Numbered from the stretch's first letter, positions 24,501 through 32,607 are shown. The stretch: DNA of 64,000 nucleotides from JALYGY01 sp963800975 (GCA_963800975.1 CAWDDB010000005.1:186001-250000), one strand, 5' to 3'. Translations and numbers: made by a program. Notes: a model not told the origin generated them from the letters alone.

Positions 24501-25451
24501 TTAGGGTTGCTCGCGCGCCTCTTCCCACTTCTGGCGCGGCGCGAAGTGCAGGTGCATCCGGGGTATCCGGCCGTCGCAGTAGAAGCCGACCATCGAGATA
24601 GCGGGGGGACAGCGGAATGGATCGTCGGGTGGGTTCTCGTAATCGCCCTCGATCACGGTCACGTCTTTGCTCGCGATCACGTTCGTCAGGTGCAGCTTCA
24701 TCCGGGCTTCCAGATCACCCTCGAACTCCTGGTCCAGCCATTCGCGTCCGTGAACGATCCCGCCGGCGAGGACGAAGACGGGATCTTCGGTGAAGGCGCC
24801 GGACAAGAGCTCGAAGCCCTCTCCGCTGTTGTACTCGTTCCAAGCGGCGGCGAAGAAGCGGGTCTCGGACTCGGTGAGCCGGCGCGCCTCGCCGTGCTCC
24901 AGGCCCGCGCTCTCGAGCAAGGCCCCGGCCAGCCTGGTCTTGATCTGGTTGAGGCGGCTGCGCACCGTCCCCACCGGCACGCCGAGAATAACGGAGATCT
25001 CCGCGTACGAAGGGTAGGAGCCGAAGTAACGCAGCATCGCAGTAACGCGCAGGGCCTCGGGCAGTTCCCCGAGTGCCGTCCATACCCACTCGCGCATCGC
25101 CAGACGGTCTATCGCCTCTTCGGCGGAGGGTTCGGCGGAGCTACGCTCTATGGAACGAGGCACCTCATCGAAGAGAAGTTCGCCGTGCCGCTTTCTGAGT
25201 CGGGTCACGCACGCGTTGTGCACGACGGCGCGTAGCCACCCTCCCACCGCTTCGGGATCTCGCAGCTGGTCTATCTTGCGCAGTGCGATGAGGAAGGCGT
25301 CGTGCACGGCGTCCTGTGCCTCCGGATCGTGGCCGAGGAAGCGCAGGGCAAGCGCGTAGAGCGGCGCGCGGTGGCGCTCCAGCAAGAGCCCGAGGCTCGC
25401 GGCGTCGCCCCCCTGGGCTTCCCTGACGAGCTCCGCGTCGCTCAATACCAC
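24501..25451 (-). CDS. ECF sigma factor with C-terminal NTF2-like domain
   Basis: A 316-residue extracytoplasmic-function sigma factor. Region 2 is at about 10-75 (LLERHRAPLYALALRFLGHD, DAVHDAFLIALRKID, VGGWLRAVVHNACVTRLRK). Region 4 is at about 125-180, with the helix-turn-helix YAEISVILGVPVGTVRSRLNQ. The last 125 residues (from about TESETRFFAAAWNEYNSGEG) form a SnoaL/NTF2-like domain, as in ECF groups that are regulated by their own C-terminus instead of an anti-sigma factor; no anti-sigma gene is adjacent. AGGAGG precedes the GTG, and a TAGAAT box lies further upstream. It probably controls the three genes downstream. Confidence 0.87.
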   Translation of the reverse strand: MVLSDAELVREAQGGDAASLGLLLERHRAPLYALALRFLGHDPEAQDAVHDAFLIALRKIDQLRDPEAVGGWLRAVVHNACVTRLRKRHGELLFDEVPRSIERSSAEPSAEEAIDRLAMREWVWTALGELPEALRVTAMLRYFGSYPSYAEISVILGVPVGTVRSRLNQIKTRLAGALLESAGLEHGEARRLTESETRFFAAAWNEYNSGEGFELLSGAFTEDPVFVLAGGIVHGREWLDQEFEGDLEARMKLHLTNVIASKDVTVIEGDYENPPDDPFRCPPAISMVGFYCDGRIPRMHLHFAPRQKWEEAREQP

Positions 25452-25585
25452 CGTGTCCTCCTATCGGTCTCATTCTAGCCCGTTACAAGAGAGACGCATC
25501 GGCGCGCGGAAAAGTTCGCGGGGGAGAGGGGGGTCACCGGGGCATTAGTGTTCGCTGACCGCGGTGCGGTCTTCGGTGTTGTCGG

Positions 25586-25909
25586 TCACCTGGGTGCGTG
25601 GTCACCCTCCCAATCTTTCATCTCGCGGTTCACGAAGTAGTGGATCAGGTCCCTGTAGAGCCGTTCGATCGCCGCGGGATCCAGCCCTTCTTCCTCGGCC
25701 CAGCGGCGGCGTTGCTCGAGCATCGCTTTCTGGCGTTCCGGGGCGCGAACAGCTGCCTCGTCAGCCTTGAACTTCGCCGCCGCGTCGACGTAGCGGGAGC
25801 GCTCCCCGATCAGGCCAACGATCTCGCGGTCCAGGGCGTCGATGCCGCGACGGACGTCATCGATGCTCGCACACCGTTCTGGGGGCTTGGCGCCTCCCCG
25901 CTTACTCAC
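25586..25909 (-). CDS. chorismate mutase, AroQ class
   Basis: A 107-residue all-helical chorismate mutase that converts chorismate to prephenate, or a related isochorismate-pyruvate lyase. Typical AroQ sites are the first-helix Arg (DDVRRGIDALDREIVGLIGER), the second-helix Lys (AAAKFKADEAAVRAPERQ), and EGLDPAAIERLYRDLIHYFV in the last helix. The GTG start overlaps the last bases of ygfZ by eight bases, so the two are coupled despite unrelated roles. It is monofunctional, with no prephenate dehydratase domain. Confidence 0.85.
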   Translation of the reverse strand: MSKRGGAKPPERCASIDDVRRGIDALDREIVGLIGERSRYVDAAAKFKADEAAVRAPERQKAMLEQRRRWAEEEGLDPAAIERLYRDLIHYFVNREMKDWEGDHAPR

Positions 25910-26873
25910 CCCGGCTGTTCTCCGACTCTACCGATTGGACGAGGGCTTCTCCGGCGTGGAGCGCTTTCTGCGTGTCGGCGTTACGCGAGAGGTAGCCGAG
26001 GGCGAGCGTCTCACCGTCGACGGGAAGGGGTGCGACGCTAGAGATCCGACCGACCCGCTTGCCATCTTGCAGGATCTCGGTTCCCGGCGTGGGAGAGCGG
26101 CCCTCGACGACTAGCCTGCGAAGGGTCTTGTTCGGGTGGCCACGGTAGTGCATGCGGGCCACGGTCTCCTGACCTGGGTAGCAACCCTTCTGGAAGCTCA
26201 CGGCGCGCTCGAGTATCCCGGCCTCCGCGGGGAAGTTCTCATGCGTGATGTCCGCACCGAACCTTGGGACTCCTGCCCGGACGCGCGCTGTCTCGTAGGC
26301 GTCGAGGTTCACGGGAACGGCGCCGCGCTCCGCGAGGTGCTCGCGGGCGGCGTCCAGGGTGTCGGCCGGGCCCAGGAGGTCGTATCCAGGGACGGGCAGC
26401 CTGACGCCCGCGGCGAGGAGGTTCGTGCCGCCTGGTTGTACAGAGCCCGTCTCGTGCTCGGCGAGCTCCGGTCCGTCCAGGAGCTCCCGCGCCAGCGGGC
26501 CGTAGAGTCCGAGGATGCCCCAGGACGGGTCGGTCTCGGAGAGGTCTTCGAGTCCTACGCGGTAGAAGGGAGCGTAGCGGCCCAGCAGCTCCTTCGTAGC
26601 CGGGAGGCCCTCTGGCTCGACCGAGATCAGGATGTCTTCACCGTCCTTGAGAACGCGTACGTCGGTCTGGACGCGGCCCTTCGGGTTGAGCAGCAGGGCG
26701 TAGACGCCGAGGCTGCCTCCCTGTGGCACGTCGTTGGTCAGGACGGCGTTCAGCATCTCGACGGCTTTCTTCCCGGAGAGCCGCAGCACGCTCTTGGGCA
26801 ATCGCACAAGGACGGCTCTGGACGCGAGGGCCTCGACGCCGGCTTCTGGCGCGGTTGCTTTGGTGTCACTCAT
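25902..26873 (-). CDS. ygfZ: YgfZ/GcvT-like folate-binding Fe-S maintenance protein
   Basis: A 323-residue YgfZ-family protein, related to the glycine-cleavage T protein. The diagnostic motif KGCYPGQE with its conserved Cys is present near residue 227 (VSFQKGCYPGQETVARMHYRG reads through it). Other family parts are VLRLSGKKAVEMLNAVLTND and LLLNPKGRVQTDVRVL. It binds tetrahydrofolate and supports repair or maturation of certain Fe-S proteins, which fits an organism with a SUF system nearby. The ATG has a TAGAAT box seven bases upstream and no ribosome binding site, so the message is probably leaderless. Confidence 0.88.
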   Translation of the reverse strand: MSDTKATAPEAGVEALASRAVLVRLPKSVLRLSGKKAVEMLNAVLTNDVPQGGSLGVYALLLNPKGRVQTDVRVLKDGEDILISVEPEGLPATKELLGRYAPFYRVGLEDLSETDPSWGILGLYGPLARELLDGPELAEHETGSVQPGGTNLLAAGVRLPVPGYDLLGPADTLDAAREHLAERGAVPVNLDAYETARVRAGVPRFGADITHENFPAEAGILERAVSFQKGCYPGQETVARMHYRGHPNKTLRRLVVEGRSPTPGTEILQDGKRVGRISSVAPLPVDGETLALGYLSRNADTQKALHAGEALVQSVESENSRGE

Positions 26874-26880
26874 GGGAACT

Positions 26881-26886
26881 ATTCTA
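26881..26886 (-). promoter_or_regulatory. candidate -10 box, leaderless ygfZ
   Basis: TAGAAT on the minus strand, seven bases before the ATG at 26873, with TTGATG 15 bases further upstream as a possible -35 box. Confidence 0.45.
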
Positions 26887-26965
26887 AGCCATGAGCCGCG
26901 ACATCAAAGCGGAGCCGGAGGCAGCTTCGGGCCAAGGGCACAGGTCTCGGCGGCTGCAGCGAACC

Positions 26966-27532
26966 CTACGAGGACTTCCCGGGACCACCGCGCAGCAGGC
27001 AGGCGCCTACCAGGGCGGCGAACGCCACGCCGGAGAACAGCGTGCGCACGCCGTTCCAGAGGTTCCACGGCCCTTCGTATGCGGCCCTGGCCCTGGATAG
27101 CTCGGCGACCGGCGCGCCGGTCGCGACGTCGGCGAGCCGGTCGTTTAGCGGCACGTTCGCGAACGCCGTGAGCAGGAAGCCACCCCCGATGTAGAGCGCG
27201 CAGGCCAGGGCGATGAGCCAGAACCGTCCCGTCCGGGGCCGCCGGTAGTAGGCGGCGAGCGCCGCGAGCAGGAACAGCACGGCGCCGAAGAAGCTCGCGA
27301 AGAACGCCGGGTTCTGTATCTTCTGGTTTATCGCCTGCATGGTGGCGACGTACGAGGCGTCCGGCTGCTCGGCCAGGCCAAGGTTGACCGAGACCGCATA
27401 CGCGTAGAAAACCCCGGTCACGAGGCCGGTGGCGAGGGTTGCCCCGGCCAGGGTCAGCGCCCGCACGGTCGACCCGAAGGCCGTCGGGCGGGATAACTCG
27501 CGTCTCGGGACTTTGTTCTTTGTCCGTTTCAT
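26966..27532 (-). CDS. DUF1772 membrane protein (anthrone oxygenase-like), copy 2
   Basis: A 188-residue membrane protein with four helices. It shares with its upstream neighbour the DUF1772 pattern: a first helix ending in a G-VFYAYAVSVN segment, ATMQAINQKIQNPAFFASFFG, and LLTAFANVPLNDRLADV with the conserved Asn before the last helix pair, then WNLWNGVRTLFS. Some family members oxygenate anthrones in polyketide pathways without a cofactor. The ATG at 27532 has GGAGG at the right distance; the longer frame to 27709 would overlap the upstream gene. It ends the NmrA, DUF1772, DUF1772 operon. Confidence 0.78.
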   Translation of the reverse strand: MKRTKNKVPRRELSRPTAFGSTVRALTLAGATLATGLVTGVFYAYAVSVNLGLAEQPDASYVATMQAINQKIQNPAFFASFFGAVLFLLAALAAYYRRPRTGRFWLIALACALYIGGGFLLTAFANVPLNDRLADVATGAPVAELSRARAAYEGPWNLWNGVRTLFSGVAFAALVGACLLRGGPGKSS

Positions 27533-27575
27533 GAGAACCTCCGTGGATGGTGATCCGGTGCCGGCGCTTGCACGC

Positions 27576-28055
27576 TCAACCGACGTGCACCGCGAGGGCG
27601 AGCACGGCCGCCGCCGCGAGGGCAGAGACGGTCCGCACGTGGTTCCACGCGGTCCAGCCCGAGAGGTAGCGCTCCCAGTAGCTCCGGGCTGCAGTACCGT
27701 TTGGCTCAACCTTCGCCAGCGCGTCGTTTTGCGGCACGTGGTAGACGATCGTTAGCAGGATGGTGACGAGATACAGCGCGCCGCCGCAGAGCAGGTAGAC
27801 GGCATACGGCTCGCGCCACACGAACAGCGAATAGACGGCCAGCCCGCCGCAAGCGAGGGCCGTCCCGAGGAGCGCCACCATGAAGGCAGGGGTGACCGCC
27901 GCCACGTTGATGGCCTGCATCGCGGCGATGCCCCGTGGCACGGGCAGGCGACCGAGGCCCTTCATCACGAAGGCCGAGAAGGCGAAGAAGACCCCGGCGT
28001 TCAATCCGCAGCCGAGCGCCGCGAGAAAGGTGAGCAGGTAGAGCAAGCCGTCCAT
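27576..28055 (-). CDS. DUF1772 membrane protein (anthrone oxygenase-like), copy 1
   Basis: A 159-residue paralogue of the next gene: GVFFAFSAFVMKGLGRLP, IAAMQAINVAAVTPAFM, TIVYHVPQNDALAKVEPNG with the conserved N-D, and WTAWNHVRTVSALAAA match the same positions in the 188-residue protein. Four helices. The side-by-side pair suggests a heterodimer or a duplication. GGAGG precedes the ATG. It lies 19 bases after the NmrA-like gene and shares its TetR-controlled promoter. Confidence 0.78.
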   Translation of the reverse strand: MDGLLYLLTFLAALGCGLNAGVFFAFSAFVMKGLGRLPVPRGIAAMQAINVAAVTPAFMVALLGTALACGGLAVYSLFVWREPYAVYLLCGGALYLVTILLTIVYHVPQNDALAKVEPNGTAARSYWERYLSGWTAWNHVRTVSALAAAAVLALAVHVG

Positions 28056-28074
28056 AGCATCAATCCTCCGCCGG

Positions 28075-28947
28075 CTACTTTCGCCCGTTCCAGACGCCGG
28101 TGGACGCGGCTTCCCGCGCGTAAACGGCGAAATCTCGAGGCTCCCGGCCCAGCGCGCGCCTTACACCGTCTGACAGGTGGGAGTTGCGGCCGTCCAGGAC
28201 CTCGGTGAACAGGTAGGACATCAGCTCCACCACCTCCCGCGGCACCCCTTCTTCAACCAGCGCGGAGGTGAACTCCTCAACCGAGATAGGCACGTAACGG
28301 ACCTCGCGCCCGGCGGCGCGGGAGATCTCTCCCACAGCCTCGCCGAAGGTCAGGAGGCGTGGGCCGGTAATCTCGTAGAGTTGCCCCTCGTGTCCCCGTT
28401 CGGTCAACGCCGCGACGGCCGCGTCCGCCAGGTCTTCCGCATCGACGAACGGCTCGACCACGTCCCCAACAGGCAGCGCGACCTCGCCCCCGAGGATCGG
28501 TCCCAGAAAGAAGCTCTCGCTGAAGTTCTGGGCGAAGAAGCTCGAACGCAGGATCGTCCACTCGGCGCCCGACTCCATCACCGCACGCTCGCTGCGCTGT
28601 GCCTCCTCCTCGCCTCGCCCCGAGAGCAAGACCAGCCGCCTTACCCCGCTCTTCACCGCAAGCTCAGCGATCGAACGGACGGCCTCGGCAGCACCGGGCA
28701 CCGCCAGGTCCGGGTAGTAGGCCACGTACACAGACCCCACGTCCCGCAGCGCCTGCGACCACGTGGCGCGCTCCTCCCAATCGAACGGCGGCTCCCCTTG
28801 CCGGGACCCGATCCGTACGTTCAGCCCGCGCGCCTCGAGCCGCTCCACCACCCTGCTGCCAGTCTTGCCCGTACCGCCAAGGACCAGTATGGTCTCCGCC
28901 TCCGGCGCGTCCTGCACCTCGATCCACCGCCCACTTCTCGTCTCCAT
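28075..28947 (-). CDS. NmrA-like NAD(P)-binding protein
   Basis: A 290-residue atypical short-chain dehydrogenase of the NmrA/quinone-reductase type. The nucleotide motif is ILVLGGTGKTGSRVVERLEARG; there is no catalytic YxxxK at the usual place, consistent with a redox sensor or an NAD(P)H:quinone oxidoreductase. Later parts (EWTILRSSFFAQNFSESFF, YEITGPRLLTFGEAVGEIS, VPISVEEFTSAL) are typical. GAGAGGAG precedes the ATG. It is divergent from a TetR gene and heads the two DUF1772 genes; together they look like an inducible response to a quinone- or anthrone-like toxic compound. Confidence 0.85.
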   Translation of the reverse strand: METRSGRWIEVQDAPEAETILVLGGTGKTGSRVVERLEARGLNVRIGSRQGEPPFDWEERATWSQALRDVGSVYVAYYPDLAVPGAAEAVRSIAELAVKSGVRRLVLLSGRGEEEAQRSERAVMESGAEWTILRSSFFAQNFSESFFLGPILGGEVALPVGDVVEPFVDAEDLADAAVAALTERGHEGQLYEITGPRLLTFGEAVGEISRAAGREVRYVPISVEEFTSALVEEGVPREVVELMSYLFTEVLDGRNSHLSDGVRRALGREPRDFAVYAREAASTGVWNGRK

Positions 28948-28967
28948 TTGCTTCTCCTCTCACTAAC

Positions 28968-29015
28968 TTTACACTGTGTAAATTGACACCTCGTAAAGTT
29001 ACCCTATACTTTACG
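28968..29015. promoter_or_regulatory. TetR promoter and two palindromic operators
   Basis: TTGACA at 28983-28988 and TATACT at 29005-29010, spaced 16, form a near-consensus promoter toward the TetR gene; the predicted start falls at about its ATG (29018), giving a leaderless message. Two dyads overlap it: TTTACACTGTGTAAA (28968-28982) and CGTAAAGT/ACTTTACG with an 8-base spacer (28992-29015), the second covering the -10 box. Both share the TTTAC/GTAAA word, so the same repressor could block both directions. Confidence 0.75.
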
Positions 29016-29017
29016 TA

Positions 29018-29602
29018 ATGTCAAGTGGTGAATCCGAGACGCGGGATCGCATTCTGGGGGCGACGTGGCGGCTGATGGTGGAGCGGCGGGGCCGGGGCGT
29101 GCGGATGCGCGACGTTGCTGAGGAGGCGGGGGTATCGCGCCAGGCGGTATACGACCACTTCGGTTCGCGGGCGGAGCTGATGGTTGCGACCGTCCGTTAC
29201 GGGGACATGATCCTGGGTCTCCGAGAACGGCTGGGACCTTACAGGGCGGCGACGGCGGGGCTGGACCGGCTCGACGCTTTCGTCGAGTTCTGGGGTAACT
29301 ACATACCGGAGATCTACGGCATAGCCAGGGCGCTGCTGGCGGCGCGCGACACGGACGCCGCCGTTGCCGCCGCGTGGGACGATCGAATGAGCGTCGTGCA
29401 CGACGCGTGCCGGAACATCGTTGAGCGGCTAAACGAGGACGGGATGCTTGCCCCCGGATGGTCGGTCGAGGATGCCGCCGACCTGTTGTGGACCATGCTG
29501 TCGATCCGTAACTGGGAGAGCCTCACCATGGAGCGCGGATGGTCGACGAGCCGGTACGTCGAAGGGATGCGGGCGCTGGCCCGTCGCGCGTTTGTCAATT
29601 AG
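29018..29602 (+). CDS. TetR family transcriptional regulator
   Basis: A 194-residue repressor. The N-terminal helix-turn-helix is clear (ETRDRILGATWRLMVERRG, MRDVAEEAGVSRQAVYDHFGSRAELM); the rest is a divergent helical ligand domain. Intergenic dyads overlap its own promoter, so autoregulation and control of the divergent NmrA/DUF1772 operon are likely. The -10 box lies seven bases before the ATG and no ribosome binding site exists, so the transcript is leaderless. The stop codon lies inside an inverted-repeat element. Confidence 0.88.
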   Translation: MSSGESETRDRILGATWRLMVERRGRGVRMRDVAEEAGVSRQAVYDHFGSRAELMVATVRYGDMILGLRERLGPYRAATAGLDRLDAFVEFWGNYIPEIYGIARALLAARDTDAAVAAAWDDRMSVVHDACRNIVERLNEDGMLAPGWSVEDAADLLWTMLSIRNWESLTMERGWSTSRYVEGMRALARRAFVN

Positions 29603-29697
29603 GAATGAGGAATTTGGAATGCGGAATGGTTTCGTGAGACGCGCTAACCTTCCGCACACCCCCAACTCATAATTCTCCATTCCTCATTCTGAATTCC
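29597..29697. repeat. intergenic inverted-repeat element, GAATGAGGAATT family
   Basis: The left arm at 29597-29629 begins AATTAGGAATGAGGAATTTG; the right arm at 29671-29697 reads AATTCTCCATTCCTCATTC in the opposite sense. It lies between the convergent TetR and LarC genes, supplies the TetR stop codon and encodes the last nine residues of LarC. A second copy of the family is at 48367-48520. Confidence 0.65.
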
Positions 29698-30842
29698 AGT
29701 ACTGTGTCTGAGTAGACCTGCGGGAGTGGGAGGCCGGTCTTCTCGGCGAGCCTGGCGGCGTCCGAGTACTCCGGTGAAACTACGAAGTCTTCTCCGTCGA
29801 GGCTTCCTACTTTGATGCGGCATCTTCCGTAAGGAAGCTCTACTTCGACGATGCGCCGTTCGGCGACGGTGCGGCTCACTGGCCGGTGGCGTACTCCGAG
29901 AGAGCCGGTTTCGCGCATGAGGAGGCGGGCGAGGCGCTCGCGGAGGGCCGCGGGAGCCAGCGCGCAGACCTTGTAGGCGCCGCGGCCGCCTTTCATGGTA
30001 ATGGGCTCGAGCCAGGCGTCGAGGGCGCCCTCGGCGAGCAGCCGTTCCGTGGCCGCCCCGAGGATCTCGCCCGAGGCGTCGTCGACGTTCGCCTCTAGCA
30101 GCTCGACGTCGCCGGAGGCGCCTTCTACCTCACCCACGACGGCGCGCAGCAAGTTCGGGGCGTTGTCCAGGCTCGTGCGTCCGGCTCCGTAGCCGACGGC
30201 GTGCAGCCGCATCGGCGGGGCCGCATCCGAGAACTTGCCATCGGTGAGCGCGCTCATGAGGGCCGCGGCGGTCGGGGTGGTGGTCTCGTGCGGCTCATCG
30301 ACCCAGCGCACCCGGGAGCCCTGGAGGACTTCGAGCGTAGCTGGACCGGGGGCCGGGAGGGGGCCGTGGGCCGACCCGACGACGCCTGCGCCCATGGGCA
30401 GGGGCCCACAGGTTACGGTTTGCGCGCCCAGGAGATCCAACGCCACGCAGCTCCCGACCACGTCGACGATCGAGTCCACGGCTCCCACCTCATGAAAGGT
30501 CACTTCCTCAGGCGCCTGGCCGTGCACGGCTCCCTCGGCCACCGCCAGGCGTCTGAAGGTCTCGGCCGCCCACCTGGCGGCACGACCGGGGAGGTCCGCG
30601 CCCTCGACGAGTTCGCGGACGTCGGCGAAGGTGCGGTGGGAGGGTTGCTCGGGGTGGGTGACGGTTGCTCGAAGCGAGGAGATCCCGCTGATCTCGACCC
30701 GCTCGGTCGTCAGCTCGAACGGCACGCCAAGGCCATCGAGAAGGCCCGTAACCTCGCGTAGCGGCGCGCCCGCGGCGAGGAGGCTGGCCAGGGTCATGTC
30801 GCCCGCGGCTCCGCCGACGGGCTGGAAGTGGACGTGGGTCAC
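29667..30842 (-). CDS. larC: LarC, nickel insertion protein for pincer cofactor
   Basis: A 391-residue LarC-type protein, the CTP-dependent cyclometallase that inserts nickel into the pincer nucleotide cofactor of lactate racemase-like enzymes. Family signatures are HFQPVGGAAGDMTLASLL, TFHEVGAVDSIVDVVGSC, LPMGAGVVGSAHGPLPAPGPAT, ETTTPTAAALMSAL and LLEANVDDASGEILG. The partners LarB, LarE and a LarA racemase are not in the window. The last residues (EFRMRNGEL) are encoded by an inverted-repeat element, so the natural C-terminus was probably replaced. The GTG start has no clear ribosome binding site. Confidence 0.88.
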   Translation of the reverse strand: MTHVHFQPVGGAAGDMTLASLLAAGAPLREVTGLLDGLGVPFELTTERVEISGISSLRATVTHPEQPSHRTFADVRELVEGADLPGRAARWAAETFRRLAVAEGAVHGQAPEEVTFHEVGAVDSIVDVVGSCVALDLLGAQTVTCGPLPMGAGVVGSAHGPLPAPGPATLEVLQGSRVRWVDEPHETTTPTAAALMSALTDGKFSDAAPPMRLHAVGYGAGRTSLDNAPNLLRAVVGEVEGASGDVELLEANVDDASGEILGAATERLLAEGALDAWLEPITMKGGRGAYKVCALAPAALRERLARLLMRETGSLGVRHRPVSRTVAERRIVEVELPYGRCRIKVGSLDGEDFVVSPEYSDAARLAEKTGLPLPQVYSDTVLEFRMRNGEL

Positions 30843-30864
30843 GGGGCGCCCGAAAGGAGGGGCG

Positions 30865-31212
30865 CTACTCGTCCCGGCCGTTGGAGATCTTGCGCGCTGC
30901 CAGGAGCGTGGCGGTGAGGGCGATGGCGAGCACGATCATGGGCCGCGGGTCTCGCTTGACGGCGTCGGTGAGGGCCGACGGGTCTTTCTTCCTGCCGGCC
31001 TCGCCGACCGCGTTGGCCTGGCGCCTTGCGGAGTCGAGGAGGCTGCGGCCCGCGCGGGTCACGGCCGCTTTGGCGCGGTCCCTGAGCCTGGTGCTGACCT
31101 GCTTGCTCACGACCTTGGGGTCGACGTGCTGGCGCAGGTCCTGCACGTCCGCGGCCATACGGCTCCGGATCTCGAACATCTCGCGTTCTATACGCTCCGG
31201 TATCTCGCTCAC
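30865..31212 (-). CDS. DUF3618 protein
   Basis: A 115-residue protein of the DUF3618 type. It starts IPERIEREMFEIRSRMAADV, a conserved amphipathic helix. A basic middle (VSTRLRDRAKAAVTRAGRSL) and a C-terminal membrane helix (about 92-108, PMIVLAIALTATLLAA) follow. Such proteins usually sit beside phage-holin-like membrane proteins and are thought to act in envelope stress. Its start overlaps the TGA of the holin-like gene (ATGA), which supports a joint function. Confidence 0.78.
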   Translation of the reverse strand: MSEIPERIEREMFEIRSRMAADVQDLRQHVDPKVVSKQVSTRLRDRAKAAVTRAGRSLLDSARRQANAVGEAGRKKDPSALTDAVKRDPRPMIVLAIALTATLLAARKISNGRDE

Positions 31213-31649
31213 GACCTGAACTGTCCCTTCAGCCAGTTAACGTTCTGCTGAAGCGTGCCGATCGTCCGATGCGGCACGGGATCCAGCTTGCGCAGAACGT
31301 TGGCGCCAACGCCCGCCAGTATACCCCCGATCAAAAGCAGCACGCCAGAGACGATAAGCGCCGAAGCCCATAGCGGCAAGAACAGGCTCAGCACGTATAC
31401 CCCCGTGAGGGAGATGAAGATGAGGAACACGAGCATGAACACGCCGCCGACGGCGAGCAGACCGGAGGCGATCCCGGCCTGCCGGGCTATCGGGACCAGC
31501 TCGGTTTTCGCCAGCTCGACCTGCTTGTCGACCAGCTCCTGCAGCTGGGGCTTCAGGGCTTCTACTATCTCTTTGATGCTCCTGTCCGAAGGCTCGGGAC
31601 CCTCCCTCAGCTCCCTGCCGAACTCCGCGACCCGCTCTCGCCCTTCCAT
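31209..31649 (-). CDS. holin-like superfamily membrane protein (phage holin family)
   Basis: A 146-residue protein with an N-terminal amphipathic/coiled segment (SIKEIVEALKPQLQELVDKQVELAKTEL, shown here as family pattern) and two membrane hairpin helices (about 58-82 and 92-115). It belongs to the actinobacterial holin-like/DUF1469 group, which despite the name is a chromosomal, non-lytic envelope protein family. AAAGGAG precedes the ATG. It is translationally coupled to the DUF3618 gene. Confidence 0.78.
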   Translation of the reverse strand: MEGRERVAEFGRELREGPEPSDRSIKEIVEALKPQLQELVDKQVELAKTELVPIARQAGIASGLLAVGGVFMLVFLIFISLTGVYVLSLFLPLWASALIVSGVLLLIGGILAGVGANVLRKLDPVPHRTIGTLQQNVNWLKGQFRS

Positions 31650-31849
31650 CGCCCGCGCTCCTTTCTGCCGGCTTCGTAAACCCCGATGTTCTGGCCTTAG
31701 TTACCCCCGCCCCGTTCCGCGTAATCCGTCCGCTGGTCCGTCGCGGGCGGCCTTCTTCTAGTAGCCAACATAGCATAAAGCTCGCGGACCGGTTTCGTGA
31801 TGTAACATGAATGGAGGTGCACAAGACCCAGGTGGGGGAAGGAGCTTCT

Positions 31850-32599
31850 GTGAAACTTTACCCGGCGCTCGGCATCGCGCCCGGAGACGTCGTCGCCTTC
31901 GTGGGAGCGGGGGGCAAATCGAGCGCCATCGTGGCGGTCGCGAGCGAGCTCGCCGAGGCCGGGGTAACCTTCCTGACCATCCCGACGACCAAGATGCGCG
32001 TCAGCGAGGCCGAGAAGATGGGCTCCATCCTGACGTCGGAGGACGCCGAGGAGCTGCGGGCCGAGGCCGAGCAGGCGCTCACCAATGGGGCTTCGGGGGT
32101 CGTGGTCGGCAGCAAGATGCTCTCCAAGAACCGCGTGGATGGCGTGGAGCCTGCGGCCCTGCCTTCCTTCAACAACCTCGCCGACGTGATCCTCGTCGAG
32201 GCGGACGGGTCGCGCCAGAGGCCGATCAAGGGAACCGCAGATCACGAGCCCGCGGTGCCTGACACCACGACGCTGGTCGTGGCCGTGGGCAACATCGACG
32301 CGTTCGGGGCGCCCGTAAACGAAGAGAACGTCCACCGCCCGGAGCTCTTCTCGAAGCTGACAGGCGTCGGAGCCGGGCAGAGCATAACCGCCAGGGCCTT
32401 CGCCCGCGCCATCGCCGAAGGCTCCCTCGCCAACACCCCTGAAGGCGCCCGCTCCGTGGCCCTGATCACCGGCGTTCACCCGGGCAAGAGCATGGCAGAC
32501 GCCTCGGTGATCACCAGGGAGCTCTGGCGCTTCGGCGTCAAGAAGGTCGTCCTGACCTCCGTGCCAGACGAGTCGCCGGGCCGCGTCTGGTTGCCGTAA
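31850..32599 (+). CDS. yqeC: YqeC-type selenium/molybdenum hydroxylase accessory protein
   Basis: A 249-residue P-loop-like protein of the YqeC family. The nucleotide motif is VAFVGAGGKSSAIVAVASEL near residue 15; TIPTTKMRVSE, VILVEADGSRQRPIKGTADHEP and GNIDAFGAPVNEENVHRPELF are the family signatures. YqeC is associated with maturation of selenium-dependent molybdenum hydroxylases such as xanthine dehydrogenase; no such enzyme or Sel gene is in the window. The GTG at 31850 follows GGAAGGAG; an in-frame ATG at 31811 is less well placed. Confidence 0.82.
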   Translation: MKLYPALGIAPGDVVAFVGAGGKSSAIVAVASELAEAGVTFLTIPTTKMRVSEAEKMGSILTSEDAEELRAEAEQALTNGASGVVVGSKMLSKNRVDGVEPAALPSFNNLADVILVEADGSRQRPIKGTADHEPAVPDTTTLVVAVGNIDAFGAPVNEENVHRPELFSKLTGVGAGQSITARAFARAIAEGSLANTPEGARSVALITGVHPGKSMADASVITRELWRFGVKKVVLTSVPDESPGRVWLP

Positions 32600-32607
32600 G
32601 AGAGCAC

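Noticed and set aside
25527..25605. Three GGTCACC words upstream of chorismate mutase end
   Set aside because: Irregular spacing, partly inside or beside the gene's 3' end; not a convincing operator.
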